A DNA stretch of 64,000 bases from Aeromonas lusitana. Lineage in GTDB: Bacteria; Pseudomonadota; Gammaproteobacteria; Enterobacterales; Aeromonadaceae. A program made the translations under genes and the position numbers. This document shows, piece after piece, positions 8,999-19,456 of the stretch. Position 1 is the first letter of the stretch. Every line of letters begins with the position of its first letter. The stretch is taken from positions 62,001 through 126,000 of the forward strand of contig NZ_PGCP01000002.1 in the NCBI RefSeq assembly GCF_002812985.1, written 5' to 3'. The notes under the pieces were generated by a model. That model worked only from the letters and a program-made list of their open reading frames with translations, ran no database searches and was not told where the DNA came from.

Positions 8999-9739
8999 AT
9001 GACCATTGAGCAGAGCATGAGTCTGATACATCCGCGCAGACATGAAACCCAGTGGCACCAGCATGCGACCGGTCAGCTCTATTGGGTCAGGCGAGGCATT
9101 ATCATGGTGGAGACAGATCAGGCACAGCACGCACTGACCCTCGGCAGCGTCGGCTGGTTTCCCCCCACGTGGCGGCACCGCGCCTGGATGCCAGCAGACA
9201 GCGAGTGCCATAGCCTGCATCTGGATGCGCAGGGCAGCGCCGGCTTGCCGGCCTATCCCTGCGTGCGCGCCGCGGATCACTTCCTGTTGCTCCTGCTGGA
9301 CAAGGTGCTGCTTGCCCACGAGCAGGCACCTGGCGATCCATACCCGGCGCATCTGCTGGCGGTCATGACTGACGAGATAGGGCGGGCTGGCGAGTTGCCG
9401 TTGCAACTGCCGCTCCCCGCAGACAGGCGAGCGCGGCAGGTGGCAGAACTGCTGCTGGTACAGCCAGATTGCGCCCTGAACCATGAGATGCTGGCGCAGC
9501 AGAGTGGCCTGAGTAGTCGCACCCTGAGTCGCCTGTTCAGCCAGCAGACCGGGCTCAGCTTCAGCCAGTGGCGGCAGCAGGCGCGGCTCATCCATTCCCT
9601 CGCTCACTTGCTGCAGGGGGACGCCGTGGCCCTGGTCGCGGGGCGCTGTGGATATGAGAACGTCAGCGCCTTTATCGCCGCATTCAGATCGCGCTTCGCC
9701 CTGACCCCCGGCCAGTTTCAGGCTCGCCAGATGAGATGA
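8999..9739 (+). CDS. AraC-family transcriptional regulator
   Basis: A 246-residue regulator. The N-terminal cupin-like sensor domain (HETQWHQHATGQLYWVRRG) ends near residue 120, and the C-terminal double helix-turn-helix (about 150-246) contains LAQQSGLSSRTLSRLFSQQ and the signature CGYENVSAFIAAFRSRFALTPGQF. The ligand is unknown. GGAG precedes the ATG. It is divergent from the SnoaL-like gene, the most likely target. Confidence 0.9.
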   Translation: MTIEQSMSLIHPRRHETQWHQHATGQLYWVRRGIIMVETDQAQHALTLGSVGWFPPTWRHRAWMPADSECHSLHLDAQGSAGLPAYPCVRAADHFLLLLLDKVLLAHEQAPGDPYPAHLLAVMTDEIGRAGELPLQLPLPADRRARQVAELLLVQPDCALNHEMLAQQSGLSSRTLSRLFSQQTGLSFSQWRQQARLIHSLAHLLQGDAVALVAGRCGYENVSAFIAAFRSRFALTPGQFQARQMR

Positions 9740-9941
9740 GCCTATTCCAGTTATCCGGGCTTCTCGCCGGCAAATACTCGGCCAATCAAGGGGAAGGCGA
9801 GGCCATAGGGTGAAGGGACTGTTTGGGATTAGGTGTTCTTGCGCCGTCCTTGGGGAAGCTGGTCTCACCGGATGTTGCTAACCACAAGGTCGTCGGGGCG
9901 TTGAGACTGTCCTTCTTGCAATCCGCTTGTCCAATATCTGA

Positions 9942-9969
9942 ATAAAAAAGGGGAGCTAGTGCTCCCCTT
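9942..9969 (-). terminator. Rho-independent terminator of ettA
   Basis: On the minus strand a 9-bp stem (AAGGGGAGC / GCTCCCCTT) with a four-base loop is followed by a T-run (TTTTTTATT), directly after the ettA stop codon. Confidence 0.88.
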
Positions 9970-9992
9970 GTCCGTACCTGCGCTGACTCGCC

Positions 9993-11660
<1,668 letters not shown>

Positions 11661-11896
11661 TGGCTAATTCTCTTCCTTTTCAGCAGTTTAATGTCTTGGC
11701 ATTAACAGACTGATGGCGTGGTGGGGCCAGGTTGGCACGGGCCAACCCGGTTCCAAAAAACCAGTCGATTGTAAACCAATGGACAGAGGGCGGCAAAGCC
11801 GTCGACTTATGGGGTGCCCCATAGGGGGAAGGGCTCATAAAGGGGATGAAGATGAGAGAAAGGGCCGAGCAAGCAGCGGCCGGATCCCGCGAGCGC

Positions 11897-11921
11897 CAGA
11901 CTTAATTTTTCCTTAAGTCTG
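11897..11921. repeat. Perfect 9-bp inverted repeat overlapping the stop of the 24-aa micro-ORF
   Basis: CAGACTTAA, seven bases, TTAAGTCTG. The hairpin contains the TAA stop of the micro-ORF behind the lytic transglycosylase. No U-run follows on the minus strand, so it is not a standard terminator; it could be an mRNA 3'-end stabiliser or an operator in the 240-bp gap before ettA. Nothing else was identified in that gap. Confidence 0.6.
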
Positions 11922-11976
11922 ACTCGATAGGCTTGGGTTTAACGGGTTGTTTTAGCGTCTGAATAGAGGTTGTCAT
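11902..11976 (-). CDS. Micro-ORF of 24 codons coupled to the lytic transglycosylase
   Basis: Reads MTTSIQTLKQPVKPKPIESD plus LRKN, a basic, proline-containing peptide of unknown function. Its ATG overlaps the TGA of the upstream transglycosylase gene as ATGA, and a perfect AAGGAGG lies 13 nt upstream inside that gene, so translation by coupling is plausible. Its stop lies within a 9-bp inverted repeat. No homolog is recognised and expression is unproven. Confidence 0.45.
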   Translation of the reverse strand: MTTSIQTLKQPVKPKPIESDLRKN

Positions 11977-12818
11977 CGCGCGGATCTCGCCTCCTTGAGC
12001 TGATTGTGCCCCGAGTAATAGAGCACCCGTTGGACATACTCCTGGGTCTCCTGATAGGGGGGCACGCCGCCATAGCGCACCACGGCCTGTTCGCCGGCGT
12101 TGTAGGCGGCACTGATCCTGATCCAGTCGGGGCCGAACTGCTTCTCCAGCCATTTCAGGTAGATCATGGCGCCGCGGATGTTTTGCTCGGCGTCGAACGG
12201 ACGGGTGACGCCGAAGCGGACCTGGGTCTCGGGGATGAGTTGCATGACCCCCTGCGCCTGCTTGGGAGAGACGGCGAAGCTGTTCAGATTCGACTCGGCG
12301 ATGGCGATGGCCAGCGCCAGTTGCGGATTGACCTTATGGCGCTTGGCCGCCTGGCGGATCATGCCGGCCAGCTTCTGCTTGCTCATGGACTGGCGGGCCA
12401 GATAGCTGTCCTGATCGAAGGGGGTCGAGGGTTGTATCCAGGGTGCTCCGCCCGAGCCACCTCCTACGCCGCAGGGACCGAGGGGGGCATTGCCTACCCG
12501 GGTGTTGTAGTAGCGGGCGGCCTGCTGGTTGCCAAGGCGCATGGCCATGGCGAGGTAGGCATTGGCCTGACGGGCGCTGCGGATCCCTTGCGGGCCACGG
12601 GCCAGCAGACGACCGATGCGAAAATAGGCCTCCGGGTTGCCGAGACTGGCGGCATTGCAGTAGTGGGCGATGGCCTGTCTCGGGTTGCTGCGCTCCATGG
12701 CGGCGCCCTGGCGCAGGGCACTCATCGCCTTGGGGGCCTGGCGAAAGGAATCGGCGTGGGTCGATGCGGTGGTCAGCAGGAGCAAGATCCCCCAGCCCCA
12801 GGTGCAGAGTCTCTGCAT
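11973..12818 (-). CDS. Soluble lytic transglycosylase (SLT domain) with Sel1-like N-terminus
   Basis: A periplasmic murein-cleaving transglycosylase that yields 1,6-anhydroMurNAc ends. The 281-residue product has a signal peptide (cut near THA), helical Sel1/TPR-like repeats (about 35-105; AIAHYCNAASLGNPEAYFRI), a Gly-rich linker and a C-terminal goose-lysozyme-like SLT domain (about 150-260). The catalytic Glu lies in AIAESNLNSFAVS, and GVMQLIPETQVRFGV and ISAAYNAGEQAV follow. It is far shorter than Slt70 and resembles small invasion-type or conjugation-type SLTs in the catalytic domain. The 3' end overlaps a micro-ORF by ATGA. Confidence 0.88.
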   Translation of the reverse strand: MQRLCTWGWGILLLLTTASTHADSFRQAPKAMSALRQGAAMERSNPRQAIAHYCNAASLGNPEAYFRIGRLLARGPQGIRSARQANAYLAMAMRLGNQQAARYYNTRVGNAPLGPCGVGGGSGGAPWIQPSTPFDQDSYLARQSMSKQKLAGMIRQAAKRHKVNPQLALAIAIAESNLNSFAVSPKQAQGVMQLIPETQVRFGVTRPFDAEQNIRGAMIYLKWLEKQFGPDWIRISAAYNAGEQAVVRYGGVPPYQETQEYVQRVLYYSGHNQLKEARSAR

Positions 12819-13103
12819 GATGGATACCTCATTTTCGTATCCGCAAGATATAGGCTCGATATGGGGGCGCTGCCAGCCGGCCGATGGAACATGTGGTTAT
12901 GTGCGTGGCTATCAGAGATGAAAACGGTATGGAACTTTTGGCAGAGAGGAAAGCTCCCTTTCAGCCAGCCTCAGGAACAATGGCTGTGAGGCAGTCCAGG
13001 AAGATTGTTCGCTCCATTAAAAATGATAAACATGTCATTTACTGGGTGGTAAACTTTCATCGCCGTGTTTAACACCTTGTATTTTAATGAAGTTATGAAA
13101 GCA

Positions 13104-13130
13104 GTCTGCGCACATAGGATGTGCGCAGAC
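13104..13130. repeat. Perfect 10-bp palindrome upstream of the GT2 gene
   Basis: GTCTGCGCAC, seven bases (ATAGGAT), GTGCGCAGAC. It lies about 40 nt before the GT2 start codon and has no trailing U-run, so it is more likely an operator or a 5'-UTR hairpin than a terminator. It is the only strong structure in the 353-bp gap between the transglycosylase and the GT2 gene. Confidence 0.65.
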
Positions 13131-13171
13131 GGCAGACATGGTTGCCTTTTGGTCATGGTCGGGAAGCTCAT

Positions 13172-13912
13172 ATGGTTTATGCAGTCGATGTATCCGTCGT
13201 CGTCCCCGCCAAAGATGAGCGGGACAATCTGGCCCCCCTCATCGGCGAGATAGAGGCCGCCCTCGGCGGGCGATACGCTTACGAGTTGATCTACGTGGAC
13301 GATGGCAGCGAGGATGACAGCTATGCCGTGCTCTGCGCCCTGAAGGCGCAATACCCGGCGCTGCGCGTGATACGCCATGCCAGGGCCGTCGGCCAGAGCA
13401 TGGCGGTGTTGAGCGGGGTGCGTCACGGTCGCGGCGAGTGGCTGGTGGTGCTGGACGGCGACGGTCAGAACGATCCCGCCGACATCCCCGCCATGTTGGA
13501 GGAGGCCAGGCGCCGATTTGCCGCGGACTCAGGCCAGGTGGGGCTCATCGGCCATCGCGTCAATCGCCGTGATGACTGGGTGAAGCGCCTCTCCTCCAGA
13601 CTGGCCAACGGTTTTCGAGATCTGCTGCTGCGCGACGGCATCCCGGATACCGGCTGCGGTCTGAAAGTCGTGCGTCGCGACTGGTATCTGCGCCTGCCCA
13701 GCTTCAACCATATGCATCGCTACATTCCGGCCCTGATCCAGGCCCAGGGAGGGCGCATGTCCCCTTGGCCGGTCAATCACAGGCCACGTCAGGCGGGGGT
13801 CTCCAAATACGGGGTCTGGAACCGGCTATGGGTCGGGCTGGTGGACGTGGTCGGCGTCTGCTGGCTGCAGCGCCGCTCCAAGGTGGTTGACGTCAGGGAG
13901 ATACTGGAGTGA
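13172..13912 (+). CDS. Polyprenyl-phosphate glycosyltransferase (GT2, Dpm1/ArnC-like)
   Basis: Expected to transfer a sugar from a nucleotide donor to undecaprenyl phosphate on the cytoplasmic face. The 246-residue GT-A protein has SVVVPAKDERDNL, IYVDDGSEDDS and the metal-binding VVLDGDGQNDP, then SKYGVWNRLWVGLVDVVGVCWL, a single hydrophobic C-terminal helix rather than the two-helix anchor of ArnC/GtrB. The chosen ATG has GGGAAG six nt upstream. It is the first of three closely spaced genes with a LABN protein and a GT39 transferase, as in lipid-linked sugar systems. Confidence 0.88.
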   Translation: MVYAVDVSVVVPAKDERDNLAPLIGEIEAALGGRYAYELIYVDDGSEDDSYAVLCALKAQYPALRVIRHARAVGQSMAVLSGVRHGRGEWLVVLDGDGQNDPADIPAMLEEARRRFAADSGQVGLIGHRVNRRDDWVKRLSSRLANGFRDLLLRDGIPDTGCGLKVVRRDWYLRLPSFNHMHRYIPALIQAQGGRMSPWPVNHRPRQAGVSKYGVWNRLWVGLVDVVGVCWLQRRSKVVDVREILE

Positions 13913-13997
13913 TTGATTCCGTGTACTCGACGGCACTGACTTGTCTGGACTGGGATATTGCCCGACATGTCATCGGCTTGGATCAGGAGTGGCCGAC

Positions 13998-14363
13998 ATG
14001 ATGGATGCCATGCTCTCTATGCCACTCGACTGGCTGGATTGGACCGGCTTGCATGTCACCGGCTGGAAGCTCATCGGCTACACGGGGGCGCTGATGTTTG
14101 GTGGCCGCTGGCTGGTGCAGTTCGTCGCCTCTAAGCGGGCTGGCAAGCCGGTCATTCCGCGCATGTTCTGGTACATGAGCGTGCTCGGCAGCCTGATGAC
14201 CCTGAGCTACTTCATCTTCTCTCCCAAACAGGACTCCGTCGGCGTGCTGCAAAACCTCTTCCCCACCTTCACCGCCCTCTACAGCCTCTACCTGGATATC
14301 CAGCACAGGGGCTGGAAACGTGACAAGGTTATCCGTGATGGCGAGGTGCACCATGGTAAATGA
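13998..14363 (+). CDS. LABN-domain membrane protein (lipid-A-disaccharide synthase N-terminal domain)
   Basis: A 121-residue inner-membrane protein with about three transmembrane helices, carrying the LABN signature (GYTGALMFGGRWLVQFVASK, MFWYMSVLGSLMTLSYFIF, NLFPTFTALYSLYLD). The biochemical role of this domain is not established; despite the name it is not the LpxB catalytic domain. Position between a polyprenyl-sugar synthase and a GT39 transferase suggests a helper or flippase for the lipid-linked sugar (inference). CAGGAG precedes the ATG. Its 3' end overlaps the GT39 gene by 11 nt. Confidence 0.85.
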   Translation: MMDAMLSMPLDWLDWTGLHVTGWKLIGYTGALMFGGRWLVQFVASKRAGKPVIPRMFWYMSVLGSLMTLSYFIFSPKQDSVGVLQNLFPTFTALYSLYLDIQHRGWKRDKVIRDGEVHHGK

Positions 14364-16041
14364 TCGCGCCCTGCTCAATCAGACCACCCTCGGCTGGTTG
14401 CTGCTGATCGCCCTGGTGGTGCTGGCGGCGGGCCTCGGTATGCGGGATCCCTGGCCGGCAGACGAGCCCCGTTTCGCCCTGATCGCCAAGGAGATGGTGG
14501 AGAGCGGCCAGTGGCTGTTCCCCATGCGCGGGGGCGAGATCTACCCGGACAAGCCTCCCATGTTCATGTGGGGCATCGCCCTTGGCTATCTGTTGACCGG
14601 ATCCATCAAGGTGGCCTTCCTGCTGCCCTCCCTGTTGGCGGGTCTGTTGACCATAGTGCTGGTATGGGACCTGGGGCGCCGGTTGTGGAACCCGGCAGTC
14701 GGCTTTATGGCCGGCTTGCTGCTGCTGTTCACCGTCCAGTTCACCCTGCAGGCCAAGACGGCCCAGATAGATGCCCTGGTGACCTTCTTCATTACCCTGG
14801 GAGTCTATGGCTTCGTCCGCTTCCTGCTCTGTGGCGGGGGTTGGCGCTGGTACTGGCTCGGCTGGTTTGCCGCCGGACTTGGCATCATCACCAAGGGGGT
14901 GGGGCTGCTGGCCCTGCTGATCCTGATCCCGGCGCTCTGGACCCACAGGGAGCAGATCCGCGCCGCCTCCAGGGCCGACTGGCTCAAGGGATTGGCCGGA
15001 CCGCTGTTTCTGCTGCTGGCTATCGGGTCCTGGCTGGTACCCATGCTGCTGGCGGTGTCCCAGAGCGGCGATCCTGTCTTGCAGGCGTATCGGGACAACA
15101 TTTTATTGCGCCAGACGGTCACCCGTTATGCCAACTCCTGGCACCATGTCAAACCCTTCTGGTATTACCTCACCTCAGTGATACCCCCCTTCTGGCTGCC
15201 GCTCTCCCTGCTGCTGCCCTGGCTGGTGGTGGCGTGGCGCAAGGCGATCCAGGGGCAGGACAAGCGCATCATTTTACTGCTCGGCTACCTGGTGCTGGTG
15301 GTGCTCTTCTTCTCGCTCTCACCGGGCAAGCGCGGCGTCTATGTCACGCCGGGCACCCCAGTGTTGGCCCTGCTGACGGCGCCCTTCATCGCCGAGCTAT
15401 TGCTGCGGCGCTGGCCGGGGCGGCTGCTGTCGGGCCTTGGCTGGCTGCTTGGCATCATCTGCATCGGGGGCGCCGTGGCGCTGGCCTTCAGCGCCAAGCT
15501 GGCGAGCAAGGCGGGCGAGATTGGCCCTGCGCCCTGGCTGCCGTTGCTGGCCATGGGGGCGGCACTGCTGGTGACCAATGCCCTGCTGCGCCGGGCACCC
15601 CTTTGCGCCATTCTGACTTCGCTTGCCGTGGGCTGGCTCATCTACTCCAGCTGGATCTGCGTGCGACTCAACGACATGCGCACCCCGCAAGGGGTGATGA
15701 CACTGGCATCCGAGCGGGTACCGGCGGGGGATGAACTGCTGCTGGCAGGCTTTAAAGAGCAACATCTGCTGTTTTCAAAGCAGCCACTGAAACATTATTC
15801 CTATCAAATGCCGGATGAGCAGCAGGCTCGCGAGGCGGCCGCCTGGGTCGCCGCGGCCCCGGGACGCTGGGTATTGGGGGCCGCCGATCTCATGGAGCGC
15901 TGCTTCGAGCCAGATCGCATGGACAACCTCGGCAATCGCCATCGCACCGACTGGTTGCTGGCGAGGGCCGATGCCCTCAAACCGGTTTGTCAGGGGTTGA
16001 CTCCGCAAATCGACCCCTTCAGCTACACCCCTGGGCCCTGA
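14353..16041 (+). CDS. GT39 / ArnT-like polyprenyl-sugar glycosyltransferase
   Basis: A large polytopic inner-membrane transferase that uses a polyprenyl-phosphate sugar as donor on the periplasmic side; relatives modify lipid A, LPS core or proteins. The 562-residue protein has about 12 membrane helices and the first periplasmic-loop signature DPWPADEPRFALIAKEMV, then YPDKPPMFMWGIALGYL, both typical of the GT39/GT83 family. Length is close to ArnT. It overlaps the LABN gene and ends at a bidirectional terminator. No 4-amino-arabinose synthesis genes are nearby, so Ara4N as substrate is not supported; a uronic acid or hexose is possible. Confidence 0.88.
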   Translation: MVNDRALLNQTTLGWLLLIALVVLAAGLGMRDPWPADEPRFALIAKEMVESGQWLFPMRGGEIYPDKPPMFMWGIALGYLLTGSIKVAFLLPSLLAGLLTIVLVWDLGRRLWNPAVGFMAGLLLLFTVQFTLQAKTAQIDALVTFFITLGVYGFVRFLLCGGGWRWYWLGWFAAGLGIITKGVGLLALLILIPALWTHREQIRAASRADWLKGLAGPLFLLLAIGSWLVPMLLAVSQSGDPVLQAYRDNILLRQTVTRYANSWHHVKPFWYYLTSVIPPFWLPLSLLLPWLVVAWRKAIQGQDKRIILLLGYLVLVVLFFSLSPGKRGVYVTPGTPVLALLTAPFIAELLLRRWPGRLLSGLGWLLGIICIGGAVALAFSAKLASKAGEIGPAPWLPLLAMGAALLVTNALLRRAPLCAILTSLAVGWLIYSSWICVRLNDMRTPQGVMTLASERVPAGDELLLAGFKEQHLLFSKQPLKHYSYQMPDEQQAREAAAWVAAAPGRWVLGAADLMERCFEPDRMDNLGNRHRTDWLLARADALKPVCQGLTPQIDPFSYTPGP

Positions 16042-16067
16042 GCGGGGAGGGATGTTCGGGACGATAT

Positions 16068-16096
16068 AAAAGGGGCTGCCACTGGCAGCTCCTTTT
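16068..16096. terminator. Bidirectional terminator, GT39 gene / epimerase
   Basis: A 13-bp stem with one G-T pair (AAAAGGGGCTGCC / GGCAGCTCCTTTT), with A/T runs on both sides, between convergent genes. Confidence 0.88.
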
Positions 16097-16121
16097 CCAT
16101 GGTCAGATCAGGCTGGCCCGC

Positions 16122-17132
16122 TTAGACCCGATAGTAGTCCCGGTACCAGGCGACGAAGCTGGCGACCCCGGCCGACAGCTCGACCCTGGGCTTGTAGCCG
16201 GTCACCTCGAACAGGGATTCGGTATCGGCCCAGGTGGCGAGCACATCCCCCGGCTGCATGGGCAGCAGGTTGCGGATGGCGGGTTTGCCGAGGGCCGCTT
16301 CGATGGCTTCCACGAAGTCCAGCAGCCGCACCGGGCTGCCGTTGCCTATGTTCAGCAACCGGTAAGGGGCCGAGCTGGAGTCCGTCTGCCCGTGCCAGGC
16401 CGGGTTCGCCTGGGGCGGGCGATCGGCGACGCGCACTATCCCCTCGATTATGTCGTCGACATGGGTGAAGTCCCGGCTGAGCTGGCCCTGGTTGTAGATG
16501 TCGATGGGCTCGCCCGCGAGGATGGCGCGCACGAACTTGAACAGGGCCATGTCGGGGCGCCCCCAGGGGCCGTAGACGGTGAAAAAGCGCAGACCCGTAG
16601 TGGGCAAGCCGTAGAGGTGGGAGTAGGAGTGGGCCATCAGCTCGTTGGCTTTCTTGCTCGCCGCGTAGAGGGAGACAGGGTGATCGACCCCATCCGAGGT
16701 CTTGAACGGCATCTGCTCGTTGAGGCCATAGACCGAGCTCGACGAGGCGTAGATCAGGTGCTGTACCTCGTGGTGGCGACACCCCTCCAGCACGGTGAGG
16801 GCGCCGGTGAGGTTACTGTCGGCGTAGGCAAAGGGGTTGTCCAGCGAGTAGCGCACACCCGCCTGGGCGCCGAGGTGGATCACCCGATCGAACCGCTCGC
16901 TGGCACTTTCGCGGGTAAAGAAGGCCGCCATGGCTTCCCGATCGGCGAGATCGATCCGCTCGAAGCGAAAGCCGGGCAGGGGCTGGAGCCGGGCAAGGCG
17001 CGCCTCTTTCAGGCTCACCTCGTAGTAGTCGTTCAGGTTGTCGATGCCGACCACCTGATGACCGTCAGCGCACAACCGCCGGGCTAGGTGGAAGCCGATA
17101 AAGCCGGCGGCGCCGGTGACCAGGTATTTCAT
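16122..17132 (-). CDS. NAD-dependent UDP-sugar epimerase, UDP-glucuronate 4-epimerase-like
   Basis: An extended-SDR epimerase that probably interconverts UDP-glucuronate and UDP-galacturonate. The 336-residue protein has the NAD-binding [11 protein letters not shown], the SSSSVYG segment and catalytic YAASK, with FRTVYGPW-like [16 protein letters not shown] and RDFTHVDDI. The sequence pattern is that of the CapI/WbpP-type UDP-uronate epimerases. Its start shares ATGA with the end of ugd, which makes its substrate UDP-GlcA. WbpP-like N-acetyl substrates remain possible. Confidence 0.88.
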   Translation of the reverse strand: MKYLVTGAAGFIGFHLARRLCADGHQVVGIDNLNDYYEVSLKEARLARLQPLPGFRFERIDLADREAMAAFFTRESASERFDRVIHLGAQAGVRYSLDNPFAYADSNLTGALTVLEGCRHHEVQHLIYASSSSVYGLNEQMPFKTSDGVDHPVSLYAASKKANELMAHSYSHLYGLPTTGLRFFTVYGPWGRPDMALFKFVRAILAGEPIDIYNQGQLSRDFTHVDDIIEGIVRVADRPPQANPAWHGQTDSSSAPYRLLNIGNGSPVRLLDFVEAIEAALGKPAIRNLLPMQPGDVLATWADTESLFEVTGYKPRVELSAGVASFVAWYRDYYRV

Positions 17133-18472
17133 TTGCCTTGCTCCAGACTGTCGCCCCGGCCGATGGCGTAATAGGTGAAGCCACGCTGGCGCAGGCGGGC
17201 CGGATCATAGAGATTGCGCCCGTCGAAGATGACGGCTTGTTTCAGGGTGCGCTGGATCAGCTCAAAATCGGGGGCGCGGAACTGCTGCCACTCGGTACAG
17301 ATGAGCAGGGCATCGGCGCCCTTGAGGGCCGCCTCCTGGGTGCCGCACAGGGTCAGATCGTCGCGCAGGCCGTAGAGGTGTTGGGCCTCGTTCATGGCCT
17401 GGGGATCGAACGCCTGCACCTTGCCGCCGGCGGCCCAGATGGCCTCCATCAGCACCCGGCTCGGCGCCTCCCGCATGTCGTCGGTATTGGGCTTGAAGGC
17501 GAGGCCCCAGAGGGCGAAAGTGCGCCCCGCCAGATCGCTGCCAAAGTGCTGGTGCAGGCGCTCGATGAGCCTGTGTTTCTGGCGATCGTTGACCCGCTCC
17601 ACCGAGCGCAGCAGGGGGGCTTCGCAGCCGATCTCGCTGGCGGTATGGATCAGTGCCTTCACATCCTTGGGGAAGCAGGAGCCGCCGTAGCCGCAGCCCG
17701 GGTAGATGAAGTGGTAGCCGATGCGCGGATCCGCCCCTATGCCCTTGCGCACCGCCTCGATGTCGGCGCCCAGCTTCTCCGCCAGTCCCGCCATCTCGTT
17801 CATGAAGGAGATTTTTGTCGCCAGCATGGCGTTGGCGGCGTACTTGGTCAGCTCGGCGCTGCGCGCGTCCATCTGAATGATGCGATCGTGGTTGCGGTTG
17901 AAGGGGGCGTAGAGCTCCTCCAGCAGCGCCATGGCGTGGGTCGAATCCGTGCCTATGATGATCCGATCCGGCCGCAGGCAGTCGGCGACCGCGGCCCCCT
18001 CCTTGAGAAACTCCGGATTGGAGACCACTTCGAGGGGCAAGCTGACGCCGCGCTCAGCGAGGATGCCACCGATATGCTGGTGTACCCGATGGGCCGTGCC
18101 GACCGGTACTGTGCTCTTGTTGACCACTACCTTGCCGCCTTGCATCAGGCGCCCTATGGCGCCAGCTACCGCCAAGACATGCTGCAGATCGGCCGAGCCG
18201 TCCTCATCCGGCGGCGTGCCGACCGCGATGAAGAGCAGCTCGGCAAAGCTCACCCCTTGTGCCACGTCCGTGGTGAAGTGCAGGCGGCCAGCCTGATGGT
18301 TCGTCTGCACCATGGGGGCGAGGCCGGGTTCGAAGATGGGAATGATGCCCTCTTTCAGGCGTTCGATCTTGGCGGCATCCACGTCCACACAGGTGACCTG
18401 ATGACCCATCTCGGCCAGCACGGCGGCCTGAACCAGGCCCACGTAACCGACCCCGAATACGGCGACTCTCAT
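17129..18472 (-). CDS. ugd: UDP-glucose 6-dehydrogenase
   Basis: Oxidises UDP-glucose to UDP-glucuronate with two NAD+. The 447-residue product begins [20 protein letters not shown] and contains the active-site cysteine in [16 protein letters not shown], as well as the [18 protein letters not shown] segment of the C-terminal domain. The start chosen has GGAG nine nt upstream; an in-frame ATG 12 codons earlier lacks a Shine-Dalgarno. It is coupled to the epimerase (ATGA), forming a UDP-GlcA to UDP-GalA supply pair convergent with the GT2-LABN-GT39 cassette. The roughly 300-bp gap to the divergent yitT-type gene holds no other feature I can support. Confidence 0.96.
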   Translation of the reverse strand: MRVAVFGVGYVGLVQAAVLAEMGHQVTCVDVDAAKIERLKEGIIPIFEPGLAPMVQTNHQAGRLHFTTDVAQGVSFAELLFIAVGTPPDEDGSADLQHVLAVAGAIGRLMQGGKVVVNKSTVPVGTAHRVHQHIGGILAERGVSLPLEVVSNPEFLKEGAAVADCLRPDRIIIGTDSTHAMALLEELYAPFNRNHDRIIQMDARSAELTKYAANAMLATKISFMNEMAGLAEKLGADIEAVRKGIGADPRIGYHFIYPGCGYGGSCFPKDVKALIHTASEIGCEAPLLRSVERVNDRQKHRLIERLHQHFGSDLAGRTFALWGLAFKPNTDDMREAPSRVLMEAIWAAGGKVQAFDPQAMNEAQHLYGLRDDLTLCGTQEAALKGADALLICTEWQQFRAPDFELIQRTLKQAVIFDGRNLYDPARLRQRGFTYYAIGRGDSLEQGK

Positions 18473-18769
18473 CCTTTGTTGCTCCGCAGGCTGTTGCAAG
18501 GCCTTCATTTTAGAATGATTCTGCCTCGCGAGCAGCGGGAACCGCCGGGTTTTTCAGGCTGGCGTCAGGTTTGGAGAGGGGCGTGGGATATTTTGGTGCA
18601 ACCCATGTAACGCAGCGCTGACGCGCACCATTTTGGCGCATTTGGCCATGGACTTGTGATCCGGCTCACTCAAATTGGACACTGTGCCCATAACGAAGCC
18701 CTGACCACGGGGCTCGCGGCCTAATTCGGGCCAATAAACACTCTTTTCACTTCGCTATGGACACAGGTT

Positions 18770-19378
18770 ATGGACAACAACTCCCGCTCCGCGCATCCGT
18801 TTTATGAGGATGTGCTCGCCCTGCTGACCGCGGCAGGCTTCGTCTCCCTCGGTATTTTTCTGTTTCATCAGGTGGGATTGCTCACCGGCGGCACGGCGGG
18901 TCTGGCCTTGCTGCTGCAACAGCTGACGGGCCTGAGCTTCGGCCTGCTGTTCTTTGGCATGAACCTGCCGTTCTACGCCCTGGCCTGGCTCAGGATGGGA
19001 CCGAGATTCACCCTCAACACCTTCGCCTCGGTGGCGGCCGTCTCCTTCATGACGGATCACCTCAACGCCGTGCTGCAGATAGGCAAGATAGAGCCCGTGT
19101 ACGCGGCGCTCATCGGCGGCACCCTGATCGGCATGGGACTGCTCATCATGTTCCGTCACAAGTCGAGCCTAGGGGGCTTCAACATCCTGGCGTTGTTTAT
19201 CCAAGACAAGTTCGGCATCCGCGCAGGTAAGCTGCAAATGGGGCTGGATTGTACCATAGTGGTCGCCTCCTTCTTCGTTGTCTCCCCCTGGTTGCTGGCC
19301 CTCTCCGTGGTCGCGGCCATCATCTGTAACCTGGTGTTGACACTCAACCACAAACCGGGCCGCTATCAGATAGCCTGA
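18770..19378 (+). CDS. YitT family membrane protein
   Basis: A 202-residue inner-membrane protein of the YitT/DUF161 family with about five to six transmembrane helices and no C-terminal DUF2179 domain. Characteristic segments are HQVGLLTGGTAGLALLL, FFGMNLPFYALAW and FRHKSSLGGFNILALF. Function of the family is unclear; transport has been suggested. Monocistronic, ending at a UUCG-capped terminator. Confidence 0.9.
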   Translation: MDNNSRSAHPFYEDVLALLTAAGFVSLGIFLFHQVGLLTGGTAGLALLLQQLTGLSFGLLFFGMNLPFYALAWLRMGPRFTLNTFASVAAVSFMTDHLNAVLQIGKIEPVYAALIGGTLIGMGLLIMFRHKSSLGGFNILALFIQDKFGIRAGKLQMGLDCTIVVASFFVVSPWLLALSVVAAIICNLVLTLNHKPGRYQIA

Positions 19379-19400
19379 TGTGGTTTTGCCAGTTGAAACA

Positions 19401-19426
19401 AACAGAGCGCCTTCGGGCGCTCTGTT
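19401..19426. terminator. Terminator with UUCG tetraloop, yitT-type gene / hmuV
   Basis: AACAGAGCGC and GCGCTCTGTT are closed by C(UUCG)G. The tail TTGTTATCT is only moderately U-rich. It lies between convergent genes. Confidence 0.8.
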
Positions 19427-19456
19427 GTTATCTGCGTTGTGCTGACGAATTTGCGG

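Noticed and set aside
14353..16041. Ara4N transferase ArnT
   Set aside because: Family match only; no arnA/B/D-type genes are nearby and the cassette has a LABN protein instead of ArnE/F.
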